From Drechmeria coniospora (lineage: Eukaryota > Ascomycota > Sordariomycetes > Hypocreales > Ophiocordycipitaceae), in assembly GCF_001625195.1 (NCBI RefSeq), contig NC_054390.1, positions 4,798,027-4,862,026 of the forward strand: 64,000 nucleotides of DNA, in the 5' to 3' direction. How positions within the stretch are numbered: position 1 is the stretch's first letter; each line of letters begins with the position of its first letter. The translations under genes and the position numbers were made by a program. Under the pieces are notes generated by a model. It was not told the origin of the DNA and searched no databases. It saw only the letters and a program-made list of their open reading frames with translations. This document shows, in pieces, positions 36,749 through 48,764 of the stretch.

Positions 36749-38092
36749 ATGCTACGACGGCTCTTCCTCTTGGCTCTTGGCTCGCGCCTTACGGCTGGGG
36801 GTATCATCGTGTCAATCGGCACCGTCGCGCCTCTGCCGTTGGCCAAGCCTGGTGCCGTTTCCGTTTCATCCAGCACGGAGCTCTTCCAGAGGAGCTGCCC
36901 CGAAGAGGTCGATTTTGAACAGGGGGGGAGGAACGCGACGGTTCTCTTGTCGGGAAACGCACTCTTTAGCATGAACGACGAAAAAGCTCCTAGCGACGGC
37001 GCCATCTTTCCATCATCCGACAGCCTCATTCGTGGGACGATGGAAGCTTGGACGCAACACCAGCACCTCGTCCTTCGACCGGATATTATTTGGTTCGAGG
37101 TTCTGGCCCAGCTCAACTTGTACATGACAAAGCACACCGACGAAATTCGACGGTTGTTTGTGGAGTTTGAAGGACCGAGAGAGGTTCTCGTGCGGGGGCT
37201 GAGCCGACGGGAGGTGCTCGAGGGACTCGAGCGCGCGCTCCGAAGCAGGGTCAAGGCGGACTGGCTGCTCGACTGGATCTCGCCCGATTTCAGCACGACG
37301 ACGGAGAACGACAAGCTGACGGCCAATGTCTTGACCGTCGGTCGCGTGCAGCGCCACGTTCATTTCCACGGCGGCATCGTCTGCGGCCTGCCATCAGTCC
37401 AGCTTCTCGGCCGGAGGCAAGATTGGCTGAAGCTGCGGCGGAAGCTGGAAAGGCTCAAGGAGTTTGGCGCCGAGCCGAGATCCTACTATGGGAAGCTGGA
37501 GCCGATATTCCAAGGCTTCGTGCAAACGTGGGACGATCCCGAGAGCGACGACGTCAAAGACTTTTGGTTGCAGATTGTACGGGCCAACAGAGGCGATTCA
37601 TGCGGCATGAGGTCGGGGGACTACCGAATGTCGGGCTGGATCACCGGCTTCTTACACTGGAAGCAAGACGGTAGCGTCCAGGACGCTCAAGGTGCGATCC
37701 AAGCCTCGGGCGGCGATGTCAAGCTCGACAGCATGACCTACATGTCGCGTAGCCTCGATGGGATCCCCGTCGGCTACGCCAAGGTGCCCGTCAAGTTGCT
37801 CGATCATCCTCTCCAAGGCCTCGACACGAATGCCTTTGTGCTCGGCGGCAACATTGGCGTGCGGCGGACAGAGACGAGCGCCGAAGGCACGAGCGCCGAC
37901 GGGCGGAAGGGGGTGCTCGCCCAGCCTCTGAGTGCCTGGTTCCTCTACGAGGCCGTCGAGCAGGAGGAGACGAGGGGCCTTGGAGGCTACGGCAGCATGA
38001 GAGAGTTGTATGACATCAGGGATGCCCTGAGCAAGAGCGAGAGCTGTCTGGCGAAATACCCGCACGTCGCCCTTAACGTGACGAAGTCGTGA
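36749..38092 (+). CDS. Secreted DUF4419-family protein
   Basis: Single exon, 447 residues. The ATG at 36749 is chosen because it begins a typical signal peptide (MLRRLFLLALG..., residues 1 to about 18); the frame is open further upstream but without a better start. The body matches the DUF4419 pattern by eye: RPDIIWFEVLAQLNLYM around residues 105-121, then a LFVEFEG block, a GLPSVQLLGRRQDW block near 217-230, and a Trp-rich SGWITGFLHW segment near 297-306. Its molecular function is unknown in the literature I know. It lies between mannitol-1-phosphate dehydrogenase and the augmin gene, with no evident functional link. Family assignment is from recalled motifs and should be confirmed by a profile search. 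Confidence 0.78.
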   Translation: MLRRLFLLALGSRLTAGGIIVSIGTVAPLPLAKPGAVSVSSSTELFQRSCPEEVDFEQGGRNATVLLSGNALFSMNDEKAPSDGAIFPSSDSLIRGTMEAWTQHQHLVLRPDIIWFEVLAQLNLYMTKHTDEIRRLFVEFEGPREVLVRGLSRREVLEGLERALRSRVKADWLLDWISPDFSTTTENDKLTANVLTVGRVQRHVHFHGGIVCGLPSVQLLGRRQDWLKLRRKLERLKEFGAEPRSYYGKLEPIFQGFVQTWDDPESDDVKDFWLQIVRANRGDSCGMRSGDYRMSGWITGFLHWKQDGSVQDAQGAIQASGGDVKLDSMTYMSRSLDGIPVGYAKVPVKLLDHPLQGLDTNAFVLGGNIGVRRTETSAEGTSADGRKGVLAQPLSAWFLYEAVEQEETRGLGGYGSMRELYDIRDALSKSESCLAKYPHVALNVTKS

Positions 38093-38858
38093 TTCGGCGG
38101 TCGAATGGGGGACAAGAGAGTCAGCTGATGCGATGACTGGAAGACATGTGACGGGTGATTTGGCGTTCAAGCCTTTGATTCCCTGCCAAGCATGTCCAAG
38201 CAATACTCGATATTTGAGGTGGGTTGTCGTTATTCAAGCATTCGCGGTAGTAATGATACGGATAGCCGCACACGGGTTGGCCATGTTGGGTCTTTTTGGG
38301 CCTCTTGGGGCAAAAACCAGGTCGCTATTAAGTACCTACCTAGTATTATGCTGCTGCCGTTCTTGTACTGTACTTGGGTCAGTGTACTGTAAGTACTGTA
38401 CGGAGTACACGACGGAGTACTCCGTACTTCCGGTGCTATTATTACAGCAGTAAGACACTCCTCAAAAATAAGGATGAAGTACCTAAGTTCTTAAGTACTT
38501 GCGGTACTTGCACCCAAGGGTATGGAGTACGGAGTATTATTTGGTACATAATAATTATTACTTACTGTACGCAGCAGTGCCCGAAGGTGTTGACAAACCC
38601 CACCACTTTCCCATTTAGCGCAACAGCATGCTGGAAGCTCCCCTGTATCAACTCCATACGCACAGCTTCACGATGAAGCAAACTTGGCATCGACCAACAA
38701 CGCCCGGCATACACAGCCTCTCCATGCGAAAGCAACTCCATCCAGGCGATCACGGTCGAAAAGGCAGCATCAACTTGTACCCCTGACATGCTTCGCTCTC
38801 CAGCATCGTCATACTACCGGGGAGGAAACTCTAGGAAGCCATCACTGTCACCGTCAGA
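38093..38858. other. Intergenic region with GTAC motifs
   Basis: No gene recognised. Positions 38330-38570 are rich in GTACGGAGTAC / TACTCCGTAC words (for example around 38398-38428 and 38525-38540). The remainder holds the leader of the HAUS6-like gene. Confidence 0.5.
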
Positions 38859-41100
38859 ATGGACGCTCTCCAGCAACAGTCGACGGCGCGACCCTTGGTC
38901 CGTACGCCGCAAAGCCAAGCGGCGCCCGGCAGGACCTCGCCGGCACTGCTTGGTGGCGGCACCGTGCCGCCCGTGACCTCGTTTCTGAGAAGCCTACGTC
39001 TGCTGGACCTTGATCTGCTGCCGGATTGGCCTGGCATATCCGTCGACACGTTTGCTGCCACAGCCGCGAACACAGGCGTGCAGGCTCAGAAGAGGCGCAT
39101 ACGCTGCGTAGAATGGGCCCTCTTTCGCCTCTTTACCTTGTGGGATCCCGAAATGGCGGCAGGTGTTGGTCGACTCCCTCCCTTCCTCCCCTTCCATCGA
39201 GATGTGACGCTGATGAGACCAGAAACTCAAGCCCTTCTTCCCACCTCTCAACCAGATCCAGTCACTCAGCCTCCGCGCCGCCCTCCTACGCGCCCTCGAG
39301 CAGGCAAAGAAGATGGGCGTCCTCGGTCGCGACGCCGTCATCCGCAAGACGATGCTCGACGAGTGCAAGGGCGAGAGGCTCGAGGAGGTCCTCGCAAACT
39401 TTTCCATGGCCATTCTAAGGAAGATGACGGCCGCTCACATTGAATCAGGGAATACCTGCCCTTCTGTGGCCGTTGGGCTGGCACTTGAGAACAAGGGGCT
39501 TGCTGTGGATGACGCGCAGCTATCCTTGTTGACGATGGCGCACAAGGCTGACCTGCGCCGGTTCATTGCCCGAAAGGAGGTGGCGAGGGCAAGATATTGT
39601 CATTTTGCTGAGTTTCTGGCCGCCAAGGAACATGATCTGGCGCGACGAGATGAAGAAATATGTGCGAAAGAGAAGGACGGCGTGGAAAAGTACCCTGGCC
39701 ACCACGGGGATGACATGCGGCAGACGGTTAGGAACAACTGGCACGGCGACGAGAGATGGATGAACACACTTTTGCTTGGGCACTCGGGTCTAAGCGTCGG
39801 CGGAATTCAAGACGCATCCTTTGGCAGCATCTGGCAACGAGTCCAGCAGGGAGAACTGGATGAGCTCGACGACGACAACGGCAGCCTCCTGAAACAACTC
39901 GACGACAGGGTAAGGCTGCAGAAGGAGCGGCTTGCGAGATGGGACACTTTTCGCCGCAAGATGCACCAAAACCGAGCCCAGATATCACCGCCAATCTGCA
40001 CATCTCCGGAACGGAAGGGGTCCGTGTGCATCGGCATCAAATTTGATGCGCACCAGCACCTCCAGATCCAAAGTCCTACTCTCCCACGCTCAACAGTCCC
40101 CGGTATGCAAATGATTACTGTGGCAGACGAATATAAGCAGCTCATGGATGAGCTGACGAAAGAGTTGGCGGAGATACGTTGTCGCAAGCCACACACAATG
40201 GCGTTTCTGGAAAGCCGTCCGACGTGGTCTATTGATAGGATCAAGAACAAGTCTAATTCCGAGTCTGAGATCCTTGACCCAGAAGACAAACCGGAGGGGT
40301 TTTCGAAGAAGCTAACGTCACGAACAACAACCTCGAGCCGCCCAGTCATAGACCATCTGCCACACCCAGGCGAAGCTCAGACCGAGCATGAATTCTATCC
40401 TTCGACAGACGCAACCTCACATCGCATTGCTCAAGTCAAAGGCGAGAGTGAGTCAGAGATGGTCGATGCGTCGCACCACCAAAATCTTTGGGACGCTTGC
40501 TCGCCACCGAGTCCGTCTCCTGCTCCGCAGACAAGTCTCCCATGGGATCCAATAGAGGTCCAGGGCACTCGAATGCAAGCGCAGAAACCGGCCGACAGGA
40601 TGCGCAAGTCGATGGACAGCGCCCCCTCTTCTCCAACCGAGTCCTTAAAGCCACTGCAATCTCTCTCACTCGCTCAGCGGACACGTCTCTCCATGGCTAA
40701 AATCAGCTCCACTTTTGAAGACACGGGGGAGCTTGAGCAGCCGCCAGCATCCAACCCGACTTTCGGCAGGACTGATGCTCTCAATTTCTCTGCCAAGAAA
40801 CCATCGTCTGCGGTTGATGATGGCGTCGAGCCAGGGGACGATCTTATTGCGCGCACTCGTCGCAGCATGGTGGGCATCGAAAAGGCCAAACAAAAGGCTC
40901 AGCTTGAGAGGCATAGATCGCTACAGAAGTCCAAGGTATCGTCTCGCAGGGAGGGAAATTGCTTTCCTGTGGTGCACGAGGATTCAAAGGACGTAACCAT
41001 GTTGACGGAACAGATGCTGAGGGAGGAGGATATGGAGTCGGTGTTTCGGTCGAGGCCCAGAGTGAAGACGAGCCCGCCAGCCAGCCCGACGAAGTGGTGA
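38859..41100 (+). CDS. Augmin complex subunit 6-like protein (HAUS6 N-terminal domain)
   Basis: Predicted augmin subunit, which recruits gamma-tubulin to spindle microtubules (role known from animals and Aspergillus). One intron in the N-terminal domain: either 39163-39217 (728 residues) or 39165-39222 (727 residues); both join the exons in frame, and the second has the better CAG acceptor. Exon 1 carries VTSFLRSLRLLDLDLLPDWP; exon 2 begins KLKPFFPPLNQIQSLSLR, then an alpha-helical stretch with LGRDAVIRKTMLDECKGERLEEVLANFS, the HAUS6_N hallmark. The second half is low-complexity, Ser/Pro-rich, with short basic RTRLSMAK and RTRRSMVG repeats that could be phosphorylation or microtubule-binding sites. 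Convergent with MRP21, 182 bp apart. Confidence 0.8.
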
Positions 41101-41282
41101 GGGTAACGATGGGCAGGCAAATGATGCAGTTTACAATTGCTGGTGCTCATCATGTGATCAACTAGACTGCTTTCCTACCCTCACATGCTGACCCAAAGCT
41201 AGCTCGTATTTTCGCCGTTGAAAATGCCCTGCCCTGGTATCGTACAAACCATCATCGGCCAAGCGGATGCGCATGGTGCCCT

Positions 41283-42093
41283 CTACCAACCCTGCTTCTT
41301 CAGCTCGATGACGCGGTTGACGGTTGCCTTGAAGCCCGTCTTGAAGCGGGCTCTCCACCGTTGGCTGCGTAATCGTTTCTTGCGGAGGCCCTTGCGTTCG
41401 TGAAACTTTTGCGAGTGATACTTGTTGCGGACCTTTTGATCCCGGCACATGCGTTCGAGCACCCGTAGGGCAATCGTCGGCGTGGGAGCCGATGTGGGCG
41501 TGAGGCGGTCCTTGACAAAGACAGTGCGGCCGGTGACGGCAGCGGTGCGAACCTGAGGGGTCGAGAGAGGGTCGCCATTGCCGAGGGAGAGGCCGTAGGC
41601 GGCTGACTTGTTGGTGATGATGGAAGCGATATCGAGGTTGATGGGGGTGGAAGCATCGGCCGCCGTATAGGGGTACTGCTTGGCCTGCGCCTTTGAAGAT
41701 TCCAACCCGGCATCTTCTGAAGTCGCGGGAGGGGGAGGAGGGGGCGGGGGGGTGAGAGGCAGGCTGGAGTTGGACGGTGGAGAGGGCTTGGTCGAAACCG
41801 ACGGTTCATTGGAAAGAACCTGCGGTTGCGCAGGAGCATGACTTCCAACCAGTGGATTTATGCGAGCGGCGGGAGGGCGGGAGTTTGAGGGGTTCGAATC
41901 GTGTGTCGACATTGCGGCAGAGAAGCGCATCGGGAGGAAGGGTGAGAACGTCCGTGACGGTAGTGTCGACGCCAGAACGACCCGGGACAGCAGGGAGCTG
42001 CTGGCTCTAGTTGCGGCCCTGCAAAGATTGTTAAGAGGAAATCTCGTAGGCAAGCCTTGGGTTGACCTACATGTCGGCGACAGGCCAGTGCAT
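41283..42093 (-). CDS. MRP21: Mitochondrial small-subunit ribosomal protein bS21m
   Basis: Component of the mitoribosome small subunit. The conserved part is the basic C-terminus (NKYHSQKFHERKGLRKK... to the end), the S21 domain. The proposed gene has a 23-bp first exon (42093-42071, MHWPVAD plus AT of the next codon), a 52-bp intron (42070-42019, GTAGGT donor, CTTAAC branch, TTTGCAG acceptor) and exon 2 (42018-41283), giving 252 residues. This supplies an ATG upstream of an Arg/Ser/Ala-rich region that looks like a mitochondrial targeting sequence. If the intron is not used, the first in-frame ATG of exon 2 (residue MRFSAAM, about 41931) would lose most of that presequence. A Pro-rich tract (PLTPPPPPPPP) lies in the middle. 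Confidence 0.82.
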
Positions 42094-42717
42094 AGAGGCC
42101 AATTGGGAGCGACAAAGGCGGAGTTGAAGTGTTCTTCCAGCTCGAGCTGTCGTCTGGTCCAACCTCAAAATCACGTCTCGCCGGAGTCTCTTGGCGGCGC
42201 GGAGCAACATTGATGCGGGGCACTTTAGGAGCAGCACCTGCTAATAGCTACACGTTAGACTGTATCAATAGTTGGCCTCCAGGTATTATGTCATGTAAGT
42301 ATGTACATGCAAGTACTGTACTGTACGCAGTACAACCAAGTACATAATTACCTGGCAGCGGGTCCATTCGTCGTCGCGCAATGCCATTCACTCACCCATG
42401 GTCACTCCAGCACCGCACCGCCACTAAAAAAAGCTCCTGCGTTCGAACTCGGAAGGCTTCCTTTGCCGACACAACGACGCGACAGGCTTTGCGACGAGGC
42501 CGACTTGCTTCCACCCACGACCACGCAGCCGTGCTGTCCGCCTGCAAACCCTAATTCTACAATACTTGAACCGCTGTCGGATTCTGTTGGCCGAACGAGG
42601 GAGTGTGCCTGGGGTTGTCGCCTGCACGACTGCTGGGGTCGTGAGCTTGCAACCGCGACACAAGGCTGCGAGCGTCATCACGAGCGATACAAAGACCCCA
42701 CGAACCCCAATAACGAC
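42094..42717. other. Divergent promoter region between MRP21 and the PWI-domain gene
   Basis: 624 bp shared by two divergent genes. A GTAC-rich patch lies at 42298-42345. No separate gene is seen; ORFs here have no domains. Confidence 0.5.
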
Positions 42718-45149
42718 ATGTCATACAATCAATACGGAGGTACGTCATGTGTGCATGTGCATTGAGTGTACTCGTATGCTGACGATGAACTCTCCCTCCA
42801 GGAAACCCGTACGGCGCACCGCCTCCCGGCTATGGCGGATACGGAAGCCATCCCCCCCCCGGCATGGGAGCTCCTCCGGGGCTCGGTAGTGCACCCTTCT
42901 CGAGCGGCGATGCGGAGGAACCAAGGCTGACGGCAGAGTTTCTAGTGCCGCCCCCCGGCATGGCATCTTCCGGCATGGGCCCTCCGGGCATGGCCCCCCC
43001 AGGCATAAGCGCTGCCCCCGGCGTGCAGTCCTACAGCGCACCGCCGACGTCCAACCGTCCCGGAAACCTCCCGTCCACGTACCAGCCCATCAACATGCCG
43101 GCGAATATTAACTTTAGCGCCCCTGTCATCCGGCTCGGCACAAGTGCCCCCGCGGGCGGACGCGAGGGACCTTTGACCTCGTCGACCGGCGTACGATCAG
43201 GCATCGGCGGCGACCGAGGCGACCGAGGTGGAGACCGAGGGCGAGAGCAGGCCGCGGCACTCTTCCCGCCGACGGCCGATGACAAGCTGCGGGCGATTGC
43301 GGTTCGCGACATTCCCGGGTCACTCTGCAACGACGGCGATGCGAAGCGACTGCTGAACGCCATTGGCCGGCTCCAAAGCTGGGAGACGTCATCGTCGCTC
43401 CTAGAAAAGCACAATCCAAAATACGGATACGCCATTTTTGAGGAACCCGAGTCGGTGTCGATGGCGCTCAAGATCTTCGGCCAAGGTCGCGTCGAGGTTC
43501 CGGCGAAGCGACAGGCAGGAACGGCAGAACCATCGGACGAAGATTCCTTCGAGGGCATCGACAAGGTCGCCGTGCTGGTTTCTGCCGACGAAAGTGTCGT
43601 CGAGCAGCAAGAGTCGCTTGCGGAGGCGCAGGAAAATGACGACGACTTCCAGGCTAGGCTGGAGACGGCGAAGCAGGCTGTCAAGCAGGTCCAGCGCGAG
43701 CTCTTCTATCCTTCCCTAGCCGCTCGGGCCGATGCGGCGGGCGAAGGGACGGTGACGGCGGGCGAGACGTCGGCCAACGTGGAGGTGGTCAACATCTCCA
43801 TCGCGCAGGAAGACGAGCTTGCGGACGTGCCGGCCGAGATGCGCGAGATGGTGGCGAAGGAGATTGCGTCCTTTCGTGATCGAAGCACTCAACGCGACGT
43901 CGAGCGTGCTCGGCGAGAGGAAGAGATTGTGGAGCGGTACCAGAAGCAGAATGGCGTGTCGAGCAGCAACATTCCGCTAGGTCCTCGATCGGCGACGGTG
44001 CCGAGCGCGCCTTCTGGGGCACGGGGCCAGAACGGGACCGATCGAGGCGTGAGCTTCGTGAACGGCAGCAAGGATGGTCTCGGGGAGATCAACGTGTACA
44101 GCGACGACGACGGCGACGCGAGCGACAACGCTCTATACGTTAGGCACCAGAAGAAACACGAGGGCGAGGCGGAGAAGAAGTACCTCGAGGCCGAGCGCAA
44201 GTGGCTCAACAGAGAGCGGATCCGACAGCAGGCTCTCGAGCGCGAGCAGGAGCGCGAGCGGCAGGAGTCGGAGGTGTTGCAGAGACGCAAGAACGAGCAG
44301 TGCACGCGGGAGATGTCTCTGGACGACGACGTCGAGGCTTCGCGCAAAAACATACTCTACTACCGAGATCACGAGGAGTGGGCGAGGAAGCGAAACGGCG
44401 ACCTGTCGCACGAGGTCGCTCGAGACGACGCGGACCGGCGCGAGGAGGACAGGGAGAGGGCGGCGAAGCAGGAGCAGAGCTCAGCGGCGCGCGGGCCGGC
44501 CGGTGGATTCCCGAACCGGCCGGACGGCGACGCGCAGCAGCGGCCGGCGCCGCAACCGTTCAAGCTGTCCCTGGGAGCGGCTGCACAGCGGGCGCAAGCA
44601 TCCCGCGCACTGCCCCAGCGACGGACGATGGCCGAGGTGGAGAACCTGCTGGACGACGAGGACAACGAGCCGACGGTGAAGCGCCAGCTCATCCCGCTGC
44701 AGATGGACGCGCTGTCGGCGTCGGCGACGATGACGGATGAGGAGCTGGCGCAGGCGGTTCGGGCGCTCGCGCAGGAGATTCCGACAGACAAGGAAGGCCT
44801 CTGGGCTTGGGAGGTCAAGTGGGAGCACATGGACGAGAGCACGATGCACGAGCGGCTCCGTTCCTTTGTCGAAAAGAAGATTGTCGAGTACCTGGGCGTG
44901 CAGGAGGAGATGCTCGTGGAGACGGTCGAGGAGCACATTCGCAAGCGCGGCACGGCGCCGGCGCTCGTGGAGGAGCTGGAAGGAGTGAGTGGACCCCCCC
45001 TTTCCCCCACAGCGCCTCTCGAGGAACCGATAGGATGGGTGAGCTAACAGAAGCAGGCTCTGGACGACGAGGCCGAGGACCTAGTGAAGAAGTTGTGGCG
45101 CATGGTCATCTTCTTCACCGAGTGCGAGAAGCGTGGCCTGTCCGCCTAA
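42718..45149 (+). CDS. PWI-domain RNA-binding splicing factor, RBM25/Snu71-like
   Basis: Likely nuclear pre-mRNA splicing factor. Exons 42718-42739, 42802-44984 and 45057-45149 give 765 residues. Exon 1 encodes MSYNQYG, continued as GNPYGAPPPGYGGYG. Order: Gly/Pro/Met-rich N-terminus (1-80), an RRM-like region about 150-230 (LRAIAVRDIPGSLCNDGDAK, then KYGYAIFEEPESV), acidic and coiled-coil segment, a long Arg/Glu-rich helix (about 455-560), and a C-terminal PWI domain (about 670-765) with VKWEHMDE, MHERLRSFVEKKI and GTAPALVEELEG. The last intron (GTGAGT to CAG, GCTAAC branch, 72 bp) interrupts the PWI domain; reading through it ends in an artificial tail. Closest to RBM25 by domain order. Exact yeast orthologue uncertain. 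Confidence 0.88.
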
Positions 45150-48100
45150 CGATCTCATGGTGGCGGTAGATTCGTGGCGAGGAGCTTTCGCGGAGAGCGG
45201 AGCGAGCGGTCGGAGGGATGATAAGCTGGCGTCGATGGGTCGCCGTGCCGCAGCAGCATGACCGGTGCGTCAGAAACGCTGTGTGGGACGCGAAGGGGAG
45301 TATTGCGATGCATGAGACACGTTCACTGGCTCGACCATTCAACGACGATGCACGACGAGGAAGCTCGGCGCGCGGACCGGATAGCGGCTTGTCGGCTGAC
45401 GGATCTGCTCTCTCAACGTCGGGAAATGCACAAAATCTACAACTGGTGCCGTCGGTTGGCGCAGCGGCTGTCCAGTCGAAAGCAGCGGACGAGGAAAGAC
45501 AATGTGTCCAGAGGCGTACGATGGTGGTTGAAAGCATGTAAGTAGGAGTTGGCGCTGTTCGAGTTTAGGAATGGACGTATTGAAAGAAGCTTCCTTTTCT
45601 CCCGCCCAGAAAACAGATGCCGGAAGGGACCGGCCACTGGCTCTAGCATCATTATGTTATCCATATTCATCATGTACGGCATCCAGGTTGGACATGAACA
45701 TGGGAGGCAGCCCAGTCGTGGTGCCTGTTGATTCAACGTATGGGGGGCTACAAACAGCCCAACCTTTCCGATGAGGCTTACAGTACGATGAAGACGCAGT
45801 ATAGTCCTGTGTATCCCACGGTGTGATAGGGCGATCTTGATGCTCGCAGTACTGAGGTGCCGGCATCCGTGGACGATATCCGGGCCCCGTCTGCGCTTGT
45901 CTCCTTGTGCGACCGTACGTGCACAAGGACTAGGATAGCATCCCGTTCAAGTATGATGAAGCAGTGTATTCGTGTGTATGTGTATGCGTACATACGTTGG
46001 AATTGTGTTATTTGGGCCAGCATACGTGTGCTGTTGGGGGACACGTGCAGAACAAGAAGGCACGTACAGTATACTCGGTATACAGCACTATGTACTTGTG
46101 CATACGTATTCATGTCGTGCAATCGAGGACGTTCCCCATGGAAGGGATCTGAATGTACGTACAAGTACCGTTAAAGTAGGTAGACGGAAAATTGCAAGTG
46201 CTTGGACTCCGTACATGTCATGTACAGTAATACAATCCAGCGTGACTTGTCTCTATTCTATGATTCTTACTGGCTCGCCGTCGATCTCGGTGTTGACGCG
46301 GCTTCACCCGGAACTTGTAGGTACCCACCCCGTAACATGCACATTTATCTACACTCAAGTGCCTTGTACTTGTTCCCCATGCCCCATTGAGCGCAGGTAC
46401 AGTAAATTTCTGTAATGGTAAGTTATATGGTGGTACGCACAGGTACATGCATATACTGTTCTCCATAGTACACCATGTATATAAGTAAGTCTTCTGGAGG
46501 GGAGAGTTGGGGTACTTGACACGAATTATAGCAGTGCGAAGTCCTCCGTACTAGGTACTAGGTAAATTAGTAGTTTGCGACATGATTCAAGTAAGTACAC
46601 GTAAGTACTAGTTTAGTACGAAGTACTCCGTACGGCACACCTAATACTTGCACTATAGGTACGCATGTAAGTAAGCCTGTAGTGCAGTAAAACCAGGACT
46701 AAAGTACGGAGTGCTTGCAGAATAACGTACTCCGGAGAAGTACTGTATAGCATAGTTGTAATGCATGTAGAAATTCTCCGTACTTGAGCGAAATACTTTG
46801 CAACGGCAGTTGCACATCCCTGTGGCTGCAGCTGTACATGTAATTACTTGTACGGAGTACTGTCACGATGGCTGCTCGGTTGCATGCTGTACCTACTGGT
46901 ATACTTGCGAGATAGGTGTAAGTGCAGTACGTACACCAACCAATACTACTAGGTAGGTAATTACTAAGTATTCCTCCTTGACGAGCCAATGGGCTAAAGG
47001 CTACGGCCTGTAATCCGTATTCGTACTGTGTGTGATACACTCATACATGGTACGGAAGCCATGCAGGTACTTTTGGCCTCAAACGGTACGTACAAGTGTG
47101 TATCATACGGCAACGGCAACGGCACCACCTCGGTGGTGGGTCAGCAACGGCTGCTCGATTGGGGGTTGCAGGAAGGCTGCCGCTTGAGATGGAAGAAGAC
47201 GCAAAAGTAACAAGAGGGCTGGCAAACTTGGATTTCACCCGCTGGATCATGGGGGCCCTCAATGGTGCCATGCATGTTTAGCGTAGTTGATACTTGCACG
47301 GACAGGGAGGAATTACCTACTCGGCAAAGTACTTGTATCAATGCCCGTATTTACACGTACATGCACTCTACCCCGTATACTGCATACGACGTGATTGCGC
47401 TTGCTATAGGTATTCATCAAGTACTCCGTACAGGCAGTGCATGTACAATCTAAGTACTCCGTACTTGTACATGTCATGCCTTGGACAGTACTGCAATACA
47501 TATACATACTTACGTACCTTGTAAGTACATGCAGTCCACGGCTACTCCGTATAGTTCCAGGTATTACCTATCCCGTCATGTACCGGGAATTACATGTACT
47601 TAGAGTACCTAGTACCTAGTAGTCTCAGAGTAAGTACGGAGTACAGTGCAACTACAACTAGGATAACGGAGTACGGTACGGAGTACTTCGTACTGTAAAT
47701 GATATGCTTGTGCCTATAAGCATACGGGCAACACAAACCTGCATGTGCATGTATTACTTGCATTACGGATACATGTTTCAATGTACTTGCAAATACGTAC
47801 TGTTTCCAGCAAGTACTCCGTGAGCACGGTACGGAGCATGATGCTACATGAATATTATCAACAGAGTGCCGAAACGACTCCGTCATGGGCACTGGGAGGC
47901 GGGCCATGGCGAATGGGCGAGGAATGCAAATGCAAGCCACTGTCTGTGGGCGATGCATCACGTCGGGGGTATTGTCTTGGGCGAGAAAATGGCTACCTTC
48001 TATTGGACGATCCCATATGCGCTGCTACGGTCCATGCACAATCCATTACAATCCATTATTATTATCATCTACCAATGCTTCCTCCGCCATGGCAGACGCC

Positions 48101-48764
48101 CGCCCTCGCCCTATTGCGTGGCCGCCTGCGCTCATGTCATCAAGCCGTCGTTTCTCGAGGCCAGCCTCTCACCGACCCGCCATCGCCGCCGCTTGCCTCG
48201 TCTCCTTCACCACCCCAGACTAGGGCGGCAAGGATTGTCACGGCTGAGGGGACGGCAGAGACGGCAGAGCCCGTCGTCTCCGTTTCAAGACACGGCATGC
48301 AACCCATGACGGCTTGCTGGAGACTCGATTGGACCGACCCTGGTTCGGGCTCGCAGAGACTAGGGCGTTGGAGACACCGATCGTCGCCTTTTTCCTGCCG
48401 GCTCGCGCCAGCTTAGGGACAGGTAGTGCCGTTGTACAGGTTCATGCTGATGTAGGTGTACATGTCGCGGCGTGTTGAAATACTTGATGCTCATTATACG
48501 AGTCTTCCCTCGACCGACAAGGGGGCAAGGCGCCGGTACATGGACGTCGAAGCTGGAACGAGTGCTCACTTCACAAGTCTACGTCGGCAATAGTTCGAGC
48601 ACATCTTCACAGGTCCGTGTCCCAATCCGCTCTCAATCTCAACAACTCGCATACCTTAGCCCGGACTACCGACCTCCCGTTGGCCACTGTCGGGTGAGGC
48701 ACCTTTGATCCGCTGCGACGACATTGCGAGGCTTTGTTCATCGTCCCGTCCTGGAGCCAGCAGC
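45150..48764. other. 3.6-kb gene-free region, motif-rich
   Basis: No gene recognised on either strand. Base composition is AT-richer than the flanks. Positions about 46150-47840 form the densest field of GTAC, AAGTACTT and TACTCCGTAC words in the window (exact motif at 46624; many in 47420-47700). The last 500 bases hold the leader of the DUF2235 gene. Confidence 0.55.
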
